Of a DNA stretch of 10,266 nt, positions 1-6,080 are shown piece after piece. The notes under the pieces are model-generated. The model worked only from the letters and a program-made list of their open reading frames with translations. It was not told the DNA's origin and ran no database searches. The first letter of the stretch is position 1, and each line of letters begins with the position of its first letter. The DNA is from Phycisphaerales bacterium. GTDB lineage: Bacteria > Planctomycetota > Phycisphaerae > Phycisphaerales > SM1A02. The DNA lies in the NCBI GenBank assembly GCA_007125255.1, contig SLDM01000154.1, positions 1 to 10,266 of the forward strand. Direction: 5' to 3'. Made by a program: the position numbers and the translations under genes.

Positions 1-845
1 CGCTCGAACTGGCGGGCCGCGTAGATGAGATCCCGTTCCGCCTGGATGCGATCTTCCCGGGCGACCTGGCCGGCACCGCGGAGCAGGGGGACCGAACCGG
101 AGAAAATGAGATCCGCCGACTGCGTTCCGGGGGAAGATACGCGGGAATGCAGGTCTTCGGCCGCACGGGCGAGCAGGCTGGCGGAGACCTCCCCGCCGTA
201 GGGGAGACGCTGCGTCACGCCGAACTCATTGACCAGGGCCAGCGAGGTGTCGAAGAACCCGTCATCACCGTCGCCGGAGATCTGCGCGCTGACCTCGTTG
301 AAGAAGCGGGGGCCCCAGCGGTGCCGGGTAATCAGCAAACGCAGGGCGGCGAGGACGTATTCCTCCTCGGCGAAGCGGTACTCCCGACCGTGACTCATCG
401 CCAGGCCGAGTGCCGTGGAGAGGTCGACGGCGCGGGCCTCCTCGGAGGGAGCATCCGGCAGCAGTTGCAGGCGTTCGGTCAGTTCGAGGGCTTCTTCGCG
501 TGGAGAAAAGCGAATCTCCGAAGCGCGCGGGTTCACCGTGGGAAGCCGTTCGGCGTACACGTCGCGGGCGCGGTCGTACCGCGGCCCTTCGCCCAGGGGG
601 CGGCGGGTCGCGGGCCGGAGCGAATCGCCCCCGAGATCGGTCGTCGACTCATCGATCAGGGCATCGACCTGCCGATCGAGCGCGTCCATGCCGGAGGTGC
701 ACCCGCCGAGTGATCCCAGCAGGAGCGCCGCGCCGAGTCCCGCTCCCAGCCCCGCTCCCAGCCCCACCCTGAACTTCTGCCCGCACGCCGGGATGGCCAG
801 CGCGACACTGGAGAAAGAAGGGCGGTGGGGACGGGCGGCGGGCAT
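1..845 (-). CDS. TolC-family outer-membrane lipoprotein, N-terminal part (runs off the left edge)
   Basis: The reverse strand is open from 845 to base 1, giving about 281 codons without a stop. ATG at 845 is chosen; an in-frame ATG two codons earlier at 851 is equally possible, and neither has a strong ribosome binding site. The N-terminus has a basic stretch, a hydrophobic segment made of repeated Gly-Leu-Gly-Ala, then a lipobox (Leu-Gly-Gly-Cys, Cys49), so it should be a lipoprotein. After an acidic linker (residues about 50-130) comes a segment with the look of TolC-family efflux channels: an Ala/Leu-rich helix with Gly-Arg-Glu-Tyr, then Arg-His-Arg-Trp-Gly-Pro, Leu-Pro-Tyr-Gly-Gly, and Pro-Leu-Leu-Arg-Gly-Ala-Gly followed by a helix with Gln-Ala-Glu-Arg. 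Family members form the outer-membrane channel of tripartite export pumps; the substrate cannot be told. The n-region (about 27 residues) is unusually long for a signal peptide, so the start is uncertain. The C-terminal part lies outside the window. Confidence 0.75.
   Translation of the reverse strand, partial: MPAARPHRPSFSSVALAIPACGQKFRVGLGAGLGAGLGAALLLGSLGGCTSGMDALDRQVDALIDESTTDLGGDSLRPATRRPLGEGPRYDRARDVYAERLPTVNPRASEIRFSPREEALELTERLQLLPDAPSEEARAVDLSTALGLAMSHGREYRFAEEEYVLAALRLLITRHRWGPRFFNEVSAQISGDGDDGFFDTSLALVNEFGVTQRLPYGGEVSASLLARAAEDLHSRVSSPGTQSADLIFSGSVPLLRGAGQVAREDRIQAERDLIYAARQFE
740..763. repeat. 12-bp tandem repeat inside the signal-peptide coding region
   Basis: Two exact copies of ccgctcccagcc (740-751, 752-763) with degenerate flanking copies. 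On the minus strand they encode the Gly-Leu-Gly-Ala repeats that form the hydrophobic core of the lipoprotein signal peptide. The unit is a multiple of three, so copy-number change would lengthen or shorten this core without a frameshift. Confidence 0.7.
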
Positions 846-904
846 GCACATGAATCCGGGTGGGTTTTCGTCGGGAGAAGTGTTCGGATGCAGCGGAGGA
901 CTTC

Positions 905-952
905 AAGGGGCCGCTGAAGGGACCGCTGAAGGGGCCGCTGAGGGGGCCGCGC
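905..952. repeat. 12-bp tandem repeat, four copies
   Basis: Units are aaggggccgctg (905-916), aagggaccgctg (917-928, one change), aaggggccgctg (929-940) and a degenerate agggggccgcgc (941-952). It lies just upstream of the lipoprotein gene in the divergent intergenic region. Its function is unknown; it could be a slippage product or a multi-copy protein-binding site. Confidence 0.85.
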
Positions 953-961
953 CGAATCGGC

Positions 962-986
962 TTCCCGGAGCGATTCGCTCCGGGAA
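962..986. repeat. Perfect 11-bp inverted repeat with a 3-base spacer
   Basis: The arm ttcccggagcg (962-972) and its exact reverse complement cgctccgggaa (976-986) flank att. No T-run follows on either strand, so it is not a typical intrinsic terminator. Its position between two divergent genes suits an operator or an intergenic palindromic element, but nothing else in the sequence decides this. Confidence 0.8.
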
Positions 987-1142
987 CCGGTCATTCCGGC
1001 AGCATTTCATCGGCCGAAAAGTCCTCTCTGGTCGAACCTTGCGGCGTTGAAATCGTCCGTGTGGATATACCCCGGCCCGCGGCCGACGTTGCAAAGTCTG
1101 TGAAACCCACCACAATTCGGCCCTAGAAAGGGATCATGCTCC

Positions 1143-3947
1143 ATGCCGACCGTGACGTACAACGGCCAGAGCTTCGCTCTGGACGGAAAGAAACACTGGA
1201 TCCTCGGCGCGTCGATACACTACGCGCGCCACGAGCCGGCGAGTTGGGCCGACCGCATCGCCGACGCGCGGGACGCGGGGTTCAATACCATCGAGACGCC
1301 ATGTCCCTGGTCGCTCCACGAGCCGCGCCGCGACCGGTTCGACTTCACCGGCGACCTCGATGTGGCGAAGTTCATCGAGACCTGCGCCGCGATGGGGATG
1401 AAGCTCGTGCTGCGCCCGGGGCCGTTCATCGGTGACGGGTACGACGGCGGCGGGCTGCCCGCGTGGCTGAGCGAGATCGCCGGCCTGCGGGTACGGGAAA
1501 CGAACGAACACTTTCTCGAACGCGTGATCACCTGGTACCGCCAGCTGTTCGAGCGGCTCGTCGATCTGCAGGCCACCCGAGGCGGCCGCGGCGGCGGGCC
1601 GATCGTGCTCGTCGGTGTGGAGCACGGTTGGCTCTGCTCCAACGGCAAGCAGGCGCAGGGATATCTGCGCGATCTGACGCGGGTGATCCGGGAGTGCGGC
1701 ATCAACGTGCCGCTGTTTAATACCAACGACCTCTGGCAGGAGATCCCGGGGACGATCGACACGTGGCGGGGCCGGGACGATCTCTTCGTGCAGTTGCGGC
1801 AGTTGCGCACGATTCAGCCCGACATGCCGCGCCTTCTGACGGCTCTGGACGCGGCTGACCGACCACGGTGGGGCGCCAGCCGCCGGGATGTGGAACCGAC
1901 CACGCCCGAGACGCTCTTGCGCCGGACCGCCGAGTGCCTCGCCGCGGGGGCGCAGCCGATCGTCAGTCCCTTCAGCGCGGGGACCTACTTCGGGTTCGGG
2001 GCCGGACGGCTGCCGGGCGGACGTGAGGGATTTCTGACCACCACCGCGGCGGCCAGCGCGCCGGTCGGTGAGGGCGGAACGCGCGGGGAGCGGTATCACC
2101 AGTTGCGGCGACTGGTGAGCTTCGCCAATCACTTCAGCCACGTCTTCGCGGATCTCGATCCGGACTACCAGCCGGTTGCGCTCGACCTGGACGATCCTCA
2201 GGATCGGGCGGGCGCGCCGACGGTCGTGTCGCAATGGGGCCCCCAGGGCGGCGTGGTTTTTCTCTTCCGCGCGCCGGGCGACACCAAACCGCGGTCCAGT
2301 TCGATCGTGCTCAACAACGGCCTGCGTCTGCCCGTGCCGCTGGGAAAGCAGGCGGTTTCATGGCTCGTTCTGGATGCGGATCTCAATGGATCGGGGCGGC
2401 TTGACTACACCAACGTCACGCCCTTCGCGATCGTCAACCGCACGATGCTCGTCCTCTACGGGCCGAAGAACGCGGAGGCGGTCTTTTCGATCAACGGAAC
2501 ACCGATGGGCGGCCGGATTCCCGCGGGGGTGAAGCCGAACGTCGTCTTGCACAAGGGGCTGACGGTTGTTCTCTGCCACGAGGATCAGATCGATTCCCTG
2601 CAAGCGGATCGATCGTCGGTCTACTTCGGCGTGCAGGGCTTTGATCGCGATGGTCTGCCGGTTCGCGCGGAGGGGCCGACCACCCGGCCGTGGATCGTCG
2701 GGCCGGACGGCCGACTTCGCGCGCTGAGGACCGAGGAACTGGCGCCGTCGCCGTCGCGCACCCGACGGCCGCGCAAGACGCTTTCGCTGAAGAGCTGGCA
2801 GGCCGCCCCCGCTGATGCGCACGTCGAGGGCACCTCCCCGCGCTACGCCACGCTCGGTGGACCGGCGACCCTGATGTCCTGCGGCGCCTCGGTCGGTTAC
2901 GGCTGGTACCGCGTCCGCCTGAAGAGCGCCTCCCGCGGCAAACTGCAGCTCGCGCTGCCTGAGGCGGCGGACCGCGTGCATCTCTTTCAGAACGGTGAAT
3001 CGCTGGGCGTCTTCGGCGAAGGGCCGCACGCACACCTCGGATCCTTCGAAGCCTCGCTCGCCGGGGGTGAATCTACGCTCACCGCGCTGGTGGAGAACTT
3101 CGGCCGGTTCAGTGACGGCAACGAGTTGAATCTGCCCTCCGGTTGGTACGGCCATCTGCAAGTGCTCAAGCCTCTGCGCACCGGCAAGCCGAAGATCGAA
3201 GACCGCGAGCCGATCGATCCGTTCACGCTGCGGGGGTATCTCTTTGGCTGCGCGAAGGGGCAGCTCAGCGAACGCGGTCAGGTCGTCTGGTCGTTCACGC
3301 ACCGGAAGAAGTCGCCCATCCTCTTCGAGGTCGAGGGCGTCTCCGGCACCGGGACGTTCCTGCTCAACGATCAGCCGATCGCGTACTACCCCGGCCTGAC
3401 CGGAAGGGGCGGGATGACCCTCCTGCTGGGCTCGGAGCGGCAGGAGGTATTCAAGCGCGGGCAGAACGAACTGCGCTTCGCGCCGGATGACGGCCGACCC
3501 GAGGCCGCCGAAGAGATGCGCCGGGCCGCCACGCTGCACGAGTGCGCCGAGGAAGTAACCGGCCCCGGATCATGGTCGTTTGCCCGGTGGGAGCCGCCGC
3601 AGACCGAGTCGTTCCTCTCGATCAGCAAGGCGGCGGTGAAGGCATGCCGGGGACGGCCGTGCTGGTGGCGGACCACCTTTGCCCTTGCCCCGGAGAAGTT
3701 CATCCCGCCGGCGTGGCTGGATACGCGCGGATTGAGCAAGGGGCAGGTGCTTTTCAATGGCCACGCGGTCGGCCGCTATTTCACTGCCGGTCCGAACGGC
3801 AAGGCCGCAGGGCCGCAGACCCGCCTCTATCTGCCGCAAAGCTGGTTCCGCGCGGACGGTCACAACGAACTTCTGATCTTCGATGAGCACGGATTTGACC
3901 CGGGGCGGGCCCGCCTCATCTTCAATCAGCCCGGCGAACTGGACTGA
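1143..3947 (+). CDS. GH35 (beta-galactosidase family) protein with apparently degenerate active site
   Basis: 934 residues, started at ATG 1143 behind a purine-rich gaaaggga (1126-1133); no signal peptide, so probably cytoplasmic. Residues 1-340 follow the GH35 TIM barrel: Trp-Ser-Leu-His-Glu-Pro (56-61), Leu-Arg-Pro-Gly-Pro-Phe (90-95), Gly-Gly-Leu-Pro-Ala-Trp-Leu (103-109) and Thr-Tyr-Phe-Gly-Phe (281-285). The family signature GGPxxxxQxENE[FY] is present as Gly151-Gly152-Pro153 to Val159-Glu160-His161-Gly162-Trp163, so the acid/base glutamate position is Gly162. The nucleophile motif TEFxxGWxDxWG appears as Thr233-Ala234-Leu235 to Trp243-Gly244, so the nucleophile position is Ala234. Residues about 585-672 look like a galactose-binding-like beta-sandwich. 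Residues about 840-926 match the family's C-terminal jelly-roll (Gly-Gln-Val-Leu-Phe-Asn-Gly, Val-Gly-Arg-Tyr-Phe, Gly-Pro-Gln). Family enzymes remove terminal beta-galactose; this copy may instead be a binding or regulatory protein. The next gene lies 38 bases downstream. Confidence 0.85.
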   Translation: MPTVTYNGQSFALDGKKHWILGASIHYARHEPASWADRIADARDAGFNTIETPCPWSLHEPRRDRFDFTGDLDVAKFIETCAAMGMKLVLRPGPFIGDGYDGGGLPAWLSEIAGLRVRETNEHFLERVITWYRQLFERLVDLQATRGGRGGGPIVLVGVEHGWLCSNGKQAQGYLRDLTRVIRECGINVPLFNTNDLWQEIPGTIDTWRGRDDLFVQLRQLRTIQPDMPRLLTALDAADRPRWGASRRDVEPTTPETLLRRTAECLAAGAQPIVSPFSAGTYFGFGAGRLPGGREGFLTTTAAASAPVGEGGTRGERYHQLRRLVSFANHFSHVFADLDPDYQPVALDLDDPQDRAGAPTVVSQWGPQGGVVFLFRAPGDTKPRSSSIVLNNGLRLPVPLGKQAVSWLVLDADLNGSGRLDYTNVTPFAIVNRTMLVLYGPKNAEAVFSINGTPMGGRIPAGVKPNVVLHKGLTVVLCHEDQIDSLQADRSSVYFGVQGFDRDGLPVRAEGPTTRPWIVGPDGRLRALRTEELAPSPSRTRRPRKTLSLKSWQAAPADAHVEGTSPRYATLGGPATLMSCGASVGYGWYRVRLKSASRGKLQLALPEAADRVHLFQNGESLGVFGEGPHAHLGSFEASLAGGESTLTALVENFGRFSDGNELNLPSGWYGHLQVLKPLRTGKPKIEDREPIDPFTLRGYLFGCAKGQLSERGQVVWSFTHRKKSPILFEVEGVSGTGTFLLNDQPIAYYPGLTGRGGMTLLLGSERQEVFKRGQNELRFAPDDGRPEAAEEMRRAATLHECAEEVTGPGSWSFARWEPPQTESFLSISKAAVKACRGRPCWWRTTFALAPEKFIPPAWLDTRGLSKGQVLFNGHAVGRYFTAGPNGKAAGPQTRLYLPQSWFRADGHNELLIFDEHGFDPGRARLIFNQPGELD

Positions 3948-3985
3948 GCGGCTGACTTCGCCCGGCGGAATGGAATTCGACGACC

Positions 3986-4618
3986 GTGGACCCATCCGAT
4001 TCCCGCATCTCGCCGACGGATCTCGTGCAACTGCTCGATGAGCACCACGTGGTCGTTCTGGCCGATGATCCGCGGCAGCGGCGTCAGTTCACGCGCGTCC
4101 TGAGCGATCACCTGAACGCCCAGCCGCAGACGGAGGTCGTCGTGCTCGATGGCGCAAACATGACCGATCTGCCGTCGCTCGTTCGGGAACTCACCCGTCG
4201 GGCGGGGCGGGATGATCCGGTGGACCTCCCGCCGGATGGCGAAGGGGAGCGGGGGGTTCCGGCCCCCGATCCGTTCGAGGCCGTGATCGATCTGCTCCGA
4301 CAGTGGCCGGGCACGCCGCATCACCGCTATCTCCTCTGGCGGGAGGCGGACGTGCTGCTGGATGCGGATCTCGCGCTCTTTGCCCGCTTTGTCAACGCCC
4401 TCTTCGCGGTCGCGGCCGAACGCGAGCACCTCAATGCCGAACCGCTCATCCTGCAGCGGGTTGCGTTGATCGGCAATGCCAAGCTCGGCGCCTACGCCGA
4501 AGATGAACGCGGCCAGTTCAGCTGCTGGCTTGAAGATGAAGAGGGCGGCAGTCCGTTCTGGGAGGTGATGAGCTGTGTCGACCGTCCGCCGGTCATCACC
4601 TGCCGGCTGGATGATTGA
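3986..4618 (+). CDS. Hypothetical protein, possibly a degenerate P-loop NTPase-like fold
   Basis: 210 residues from a GTG start at 3986, 38 bases after the GH35 stop, so probably co-transcribed with it. The ribosome binding site is weak, and an ATG at 3970 is in another frame and soon stops. I do not recognise the family. A hydrophobic strand (His-Val-Val-Val-Leu-Ala) is followed by a helix, a second strand (Glu-Val-Val-Val-Leu-Asp-Gly), a variable acidic/proline linker (about residues 73-94), then Tyr-Leu-Leu-Trp-Arg-Glu-Ala-Asp, which has the hydrophobic-then-acidic look of a Walker B strand. The place where a Walker A loop would lie has no Gly-x-x-Gly-x-Gly-Lys-Thr/Ser. The order therefore resembles AAA-type ATPases without ATP-binding residues, but this is only a structural guess. 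There is no signal peptide or membrane segment. Later segments (Ala-Leu-Ile-Gly-Asn-Ala-Lys-Leu-Gly-Ala-Tyr; Phe-Ser-Cys-Trp-Leu) look well structured. It is a real gene by codon use and clean boundaries. Confidence 0.75.
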   Translation: MDPSDSRISPTDLVQLLDEHHVVVLADDPRQRRQFTRVLSDHLNAQPQTEVVVLDGANMTDLPSLVRELTRRAGRDDPVDLPPDGEGERGVPAPDPFEAVIDLLRQWPGTPHHRYLLWREADVLLDADLALFARFVNALFAVAAEREHLNAEPLILQRVALIGNAKLGAYAEDERGQFSCWLEDEEGGSPFWEVMSCVDRPPVITCRLDD

Positions 4619-4654
4619 CCGTGGTTGACCCGCTGCCGGGCAGGGGAGAGCGGT

Positions 4655-4684
4655 TTGACACCGCGTGCGTCGGCTTATCACAAT
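4655..4684 (+). promoter_or_regulatory. Candidate sigma70-type promoter for the DUF4190-DUF2752-DUF4190-upp cluster
   Basis: A perfect TTGACA (4655-4660) is followed 18 bases later by CACAAT (4679-4684, 4 of 6 matches to TATAAT); a closer alternative is TATCAC at 4676-4681. Transcription would begin near 4691, leaving a leader of about 80 bases before the ATG at 4769. It lies in the only gap of notable size before this gene cluster (4619-4768). Confidence 0.45.
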
Positions 4685-4768
4685 ACGCGGCGCACCTGTC
4701 GATGGGGTTCACGGGGCGCGTTCATCGATGGTGGCAGTGGGAAAACAACGGAAAAGGAATCGAGGAAC

Positions 4769-5071
4769 ATGATGACGCAATCGCCTTACCCGCCGCATCA
4801 TCCCGGGCTGCAGCCGCATCGCGGCGTGCTGATACTCATTCTCGGGGTTCTCAGCCTGTGCGTCTGTGGAATTCTCGGCCCCTTCGCCTGGATCATGGGC
4901 AGGGGCGATCTGGAGCAGATCGATGCCGGCCAGATGGATCCCGAAGGCCGCGGCCTGACCCAGGGGGGGATGATCTGCGGCATGATCTCGAGCGTCCTGT
5001 TGATCCTCGGTTTCGTGTTCGCTGTTCTCTTTGCGATCTTCGCCATCACCGGGGCGATCGCGAGCCCCTGA
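4769..5071 (+). CDS. DUF4190-like small membrane protein (first copy)
   Basis: 100 residues. The tandem ATGs at 4769 and 4772 follow two purine-rich stretches (aaggaa 4754-4759, gagga 4762-4766), which support this start rather than the long in-frame extension back to 4625, whose peptide has no membrane-protein character. A short Pro/His-rich N-terminus precedes two membrane helices (about residues 19-42 and 68-97). The loop between them reads Met-Gly-Arg-Gly-Asp-Leu, then Met-Asp-Pro-Glu-Gly-Arg-Gly-Leu-Thr-Gln-Gly-Gly, the hallmark of DUF4190-like proteins. Their function is not known. A close paralogue lies at 5726-6055, on the other side of a DUF2752 gene; the two share most of the loop and both helices, which suggests local duplication. 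The next gene begins 23 bases downstream. Confidence 0.85.
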   Translation: MMTQSPYPPHHPGLQPHRGVLILILGVLSLCVCGILGPFAWIMGRGDLEQIDAGQMDPEGRGLTQGGMICGMISSVLLILGFVFAVLFAIFAITGAIASP

Positions 5072-5094
5072 AGGTTCCGGATGAGTGAACCTGC

Positions 5095-5745
5095 ATGCTG
5101 TTTCGCCTTGAACCCTCAACGCGCCTGCCGCGGCTGCCGCTCTGGCTGCTGACGATCGTCGGGCTCATGCTCTGCGCGGTGGCGCTGATTGCGGCACTCG
5201 GCGTGGCGGCTGAACGCGCGGTGGTGGTCTGCAATCTTCGCCGTATCACCGGCGCGCCGTGTCCGACGTGTGGTTCGACCCGCCTCGTCCTTGCGGCCAT
5301 CAGCGGCCGACCGATCGAGGCGTTCTGGTTCAACCCGCTGGTCATGGTGGCACTGGTAACCGGAGCCGGCGTGCTCGGTTTCCGGCTGCTGACCGCGCAG
5401 AGGCTCCGCCTGAACCTGACCGGCCGCGCCCGTCGCCGGGCGTGTGCGATCGTGGTCCTGCTCTTTCTGGCCAACTGGACCTATCTCTGGTTCTCACCCT
5501 CCCACCAGTCTTCATCCGCACCCTCCGGCCGGGAGATCTCGGGCGATCAGGCCGATTCTGCGCCGCACCTCACGCCCGTCGATTCGGCCCCCGTCGATTC
5601 AGCCCCGTCGATTCAGCCAGGCGCGGATGAGCCGAAAGCTCGGCGAGTGCAGGGCTCACCTGCTCACCTGGCGAAAATGTTCTTCCCTCCCCTCTGTACC
5701 GAACGAGTCCCTCTGCGAGTCACCCATGCCATCACCATCGATTGA
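5095..5745 (+). CDS. DUF2752 family membrane protein with an extended C-terminal tail
   Basis: 216 residues from ATG 5095. The DUF2752 core is clear: Cys46 near the end of the first membrane helix (about 15-38), the motif Cys56-Pro-Thr-Cys59-Gly-Ser-Thr-Arg63, then Phe-Trp-Phe-Asn-Pro-Leu leading into the second helix (about 78-100), and a third helix (about 116-134) with Asn-Trp-Tyr. The conserved cysteines are typical of the family; its biochemical role is unknown. Residues 135-216 are a Ser/Pro/Asp-rich low-complexity tail. The tail contains a 15-bp repeat whose third copy is one base short, which changes the frame; with that base restored the protein would end at a stop at 5628-5630, after about 178 residues. 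As read here the gene overlaps the next one by 20 bases (5726-5745). The core is confident; the tail may be an indel product. Confidence 0.82.
   Translation: MLFRLEPSTRLPRLPLWLLTIVGLMLCAVALIAALGVAAERAVVVCNLRRITGAPCPTCGSTRLVLAAISGRPIEAFWFNPLVMVALVTGAGVLGFRLLTAQRLRLNLTGRARRRACAIVVLLFLANWTYLWFSPSHQSSSAPSGREISGDQADSAPHLTPVDSAPVDSAPSIQPGADEPKARRVQGSPAHLAKMFFPPLCTERVPLRVTHAITID
5575..5618 (+). repeat. 15-bp tandem repeat with a one-base-short third copy
   Basis: Copies are cccgtcgattcggcc (5575-5589), cccgtcgattcagcc (5590-5604) and ccgtcgattcagcc (5605-5618, 14 bases). The first two encode Pro-Val-Asp-Ser-Ala in the DUF2752 gene; the third is shifted by one base and reads Pro-Ser-Ile-Gln-Pro. Confidence 0.85.
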
Positions 5746-6055
5746 ACCAGGCTCACCGCATCACGTTCCATATCGCGGGCCGCATCGCGGTACGCTGGTC
5801 CTCGTTCTGGGCATCGTCAGCCTCATCGCCTGCGCGCTCTGCGGCCCATTTGCCTGGCTCATGGGCCGTGATGATCTGAGGAAGATGGACCACGGTCTGA
5901 TGGATCCGGAGGGGCGCGGGCTCACCCAGGCGGGCATGATCTGCGGGATCATCGGAACGATCCTTCTCGTTCTCCCGGTGATCGCGATCATGGTCTGGCT
6001 GCTGCTGATGGTTATTCTGGCGATCGTCGCCGCCATCGCCGGCGGCGCGGTCTGA
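5726..6055 (+). CDS. DUF4190-like small membrane protein (second copy)
   Basis: 109 residues from ATG 5726, the start that gives an N-terminus like the first copy: a Pro/His-rich lead of about 20 residues ending in His-Arg-Gly. The ribosome binding site is weak, and the start lies inside the end of the DUF2752 reading frame, so translational coupling is likely. Helices are at about 23-45 and 71-105; the second is long and may be two segments. The loop has Met-Gly-Arg-Asp-Asp-Leu and Met-Asp-Pro-Glu-Gly-Arg-Gly-Leu-Thr-Gln-Ala-Gly, almost identical to the copy at 4769-5071. The C-terminus is more hydrophobic and ends in a Gly/Ala/Val stretch, so it is not a simple recent copy. Function unknown. 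The stop lies 25 bases before upp. Confidence 0.85.
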   Translation: MPSPSIEPGSPHHVPYRGPHRGTLVLVLGIVSLIACALCGPFAWLMGRDDLRKMDHGLMDPEGRGLTQAGMICGIIGTILLVLPVIAIMVWLLLMVILAIVAAIAGGAV

Positions 6056-6080
6056 TCCAGCGAGGAGGACCTGCTTCGCC

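Larger units (their letters stand above)
846..1142. other. Divergent intergenic region between the TolC-like gene and the GH35 gene
   Basis: About 297 bases with no supportable gene. A minus-strand stop at 903-905 closes the frame of the lipoprotein gene, so that gene cannot extend further upstream. The region holds a 12-bp tandem repeat (905-952) and a perfect hairpin (962-986), and must carry the promoters of both divergent genes. No convincing pair of -35 and -10 boxes was found: a TTGAAA at 1047-1052 has only 13 bases before a TATACC at 1066-1071. Confidence 0.6.

Noticed and set aside
147..1050. Plus-strand frames at 147-713, 410-772 and 415-1050
   Set aside because: They are antisense to the TolC-like lipoprotein frame, which shows a lipobox and family motifs.
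1047..1071. TTGAAA and TATACC as a promoter for the GH35 gene
   Set aside because: The spacer is only 13 bases, too short for a sigma70 promoter.
1134..3539. Long minus-strand frames of 366 and 393 codons opposite the GH35 gene
   Set aside because: Antisense shadows; the sense strand carries recognisable GH35 motifs through the full length.
4625..4768. N-terminal extension of the first DUF4190-like protein
   Set aside because: The paralogue begins with a short Pro/His-rich lead, matching the ATG at 4769, and the candidate promoter lies within the proposed extension.
5631..5644. Small hairpin gccga-aagc-tcggc as a terminator after the DUF2752 gene
   Set aside because: Five-base stem with no T-run, and genes downstream are tightly packed.
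5444..5725. Upstream in-frame extension of the second DUF4190-like protein
   Set aside because: It overlaps the DUF2752 core in another frame and gives an Arg/Ser/Pro-rich peptide; the ATG at 5726 matches the paralogue.
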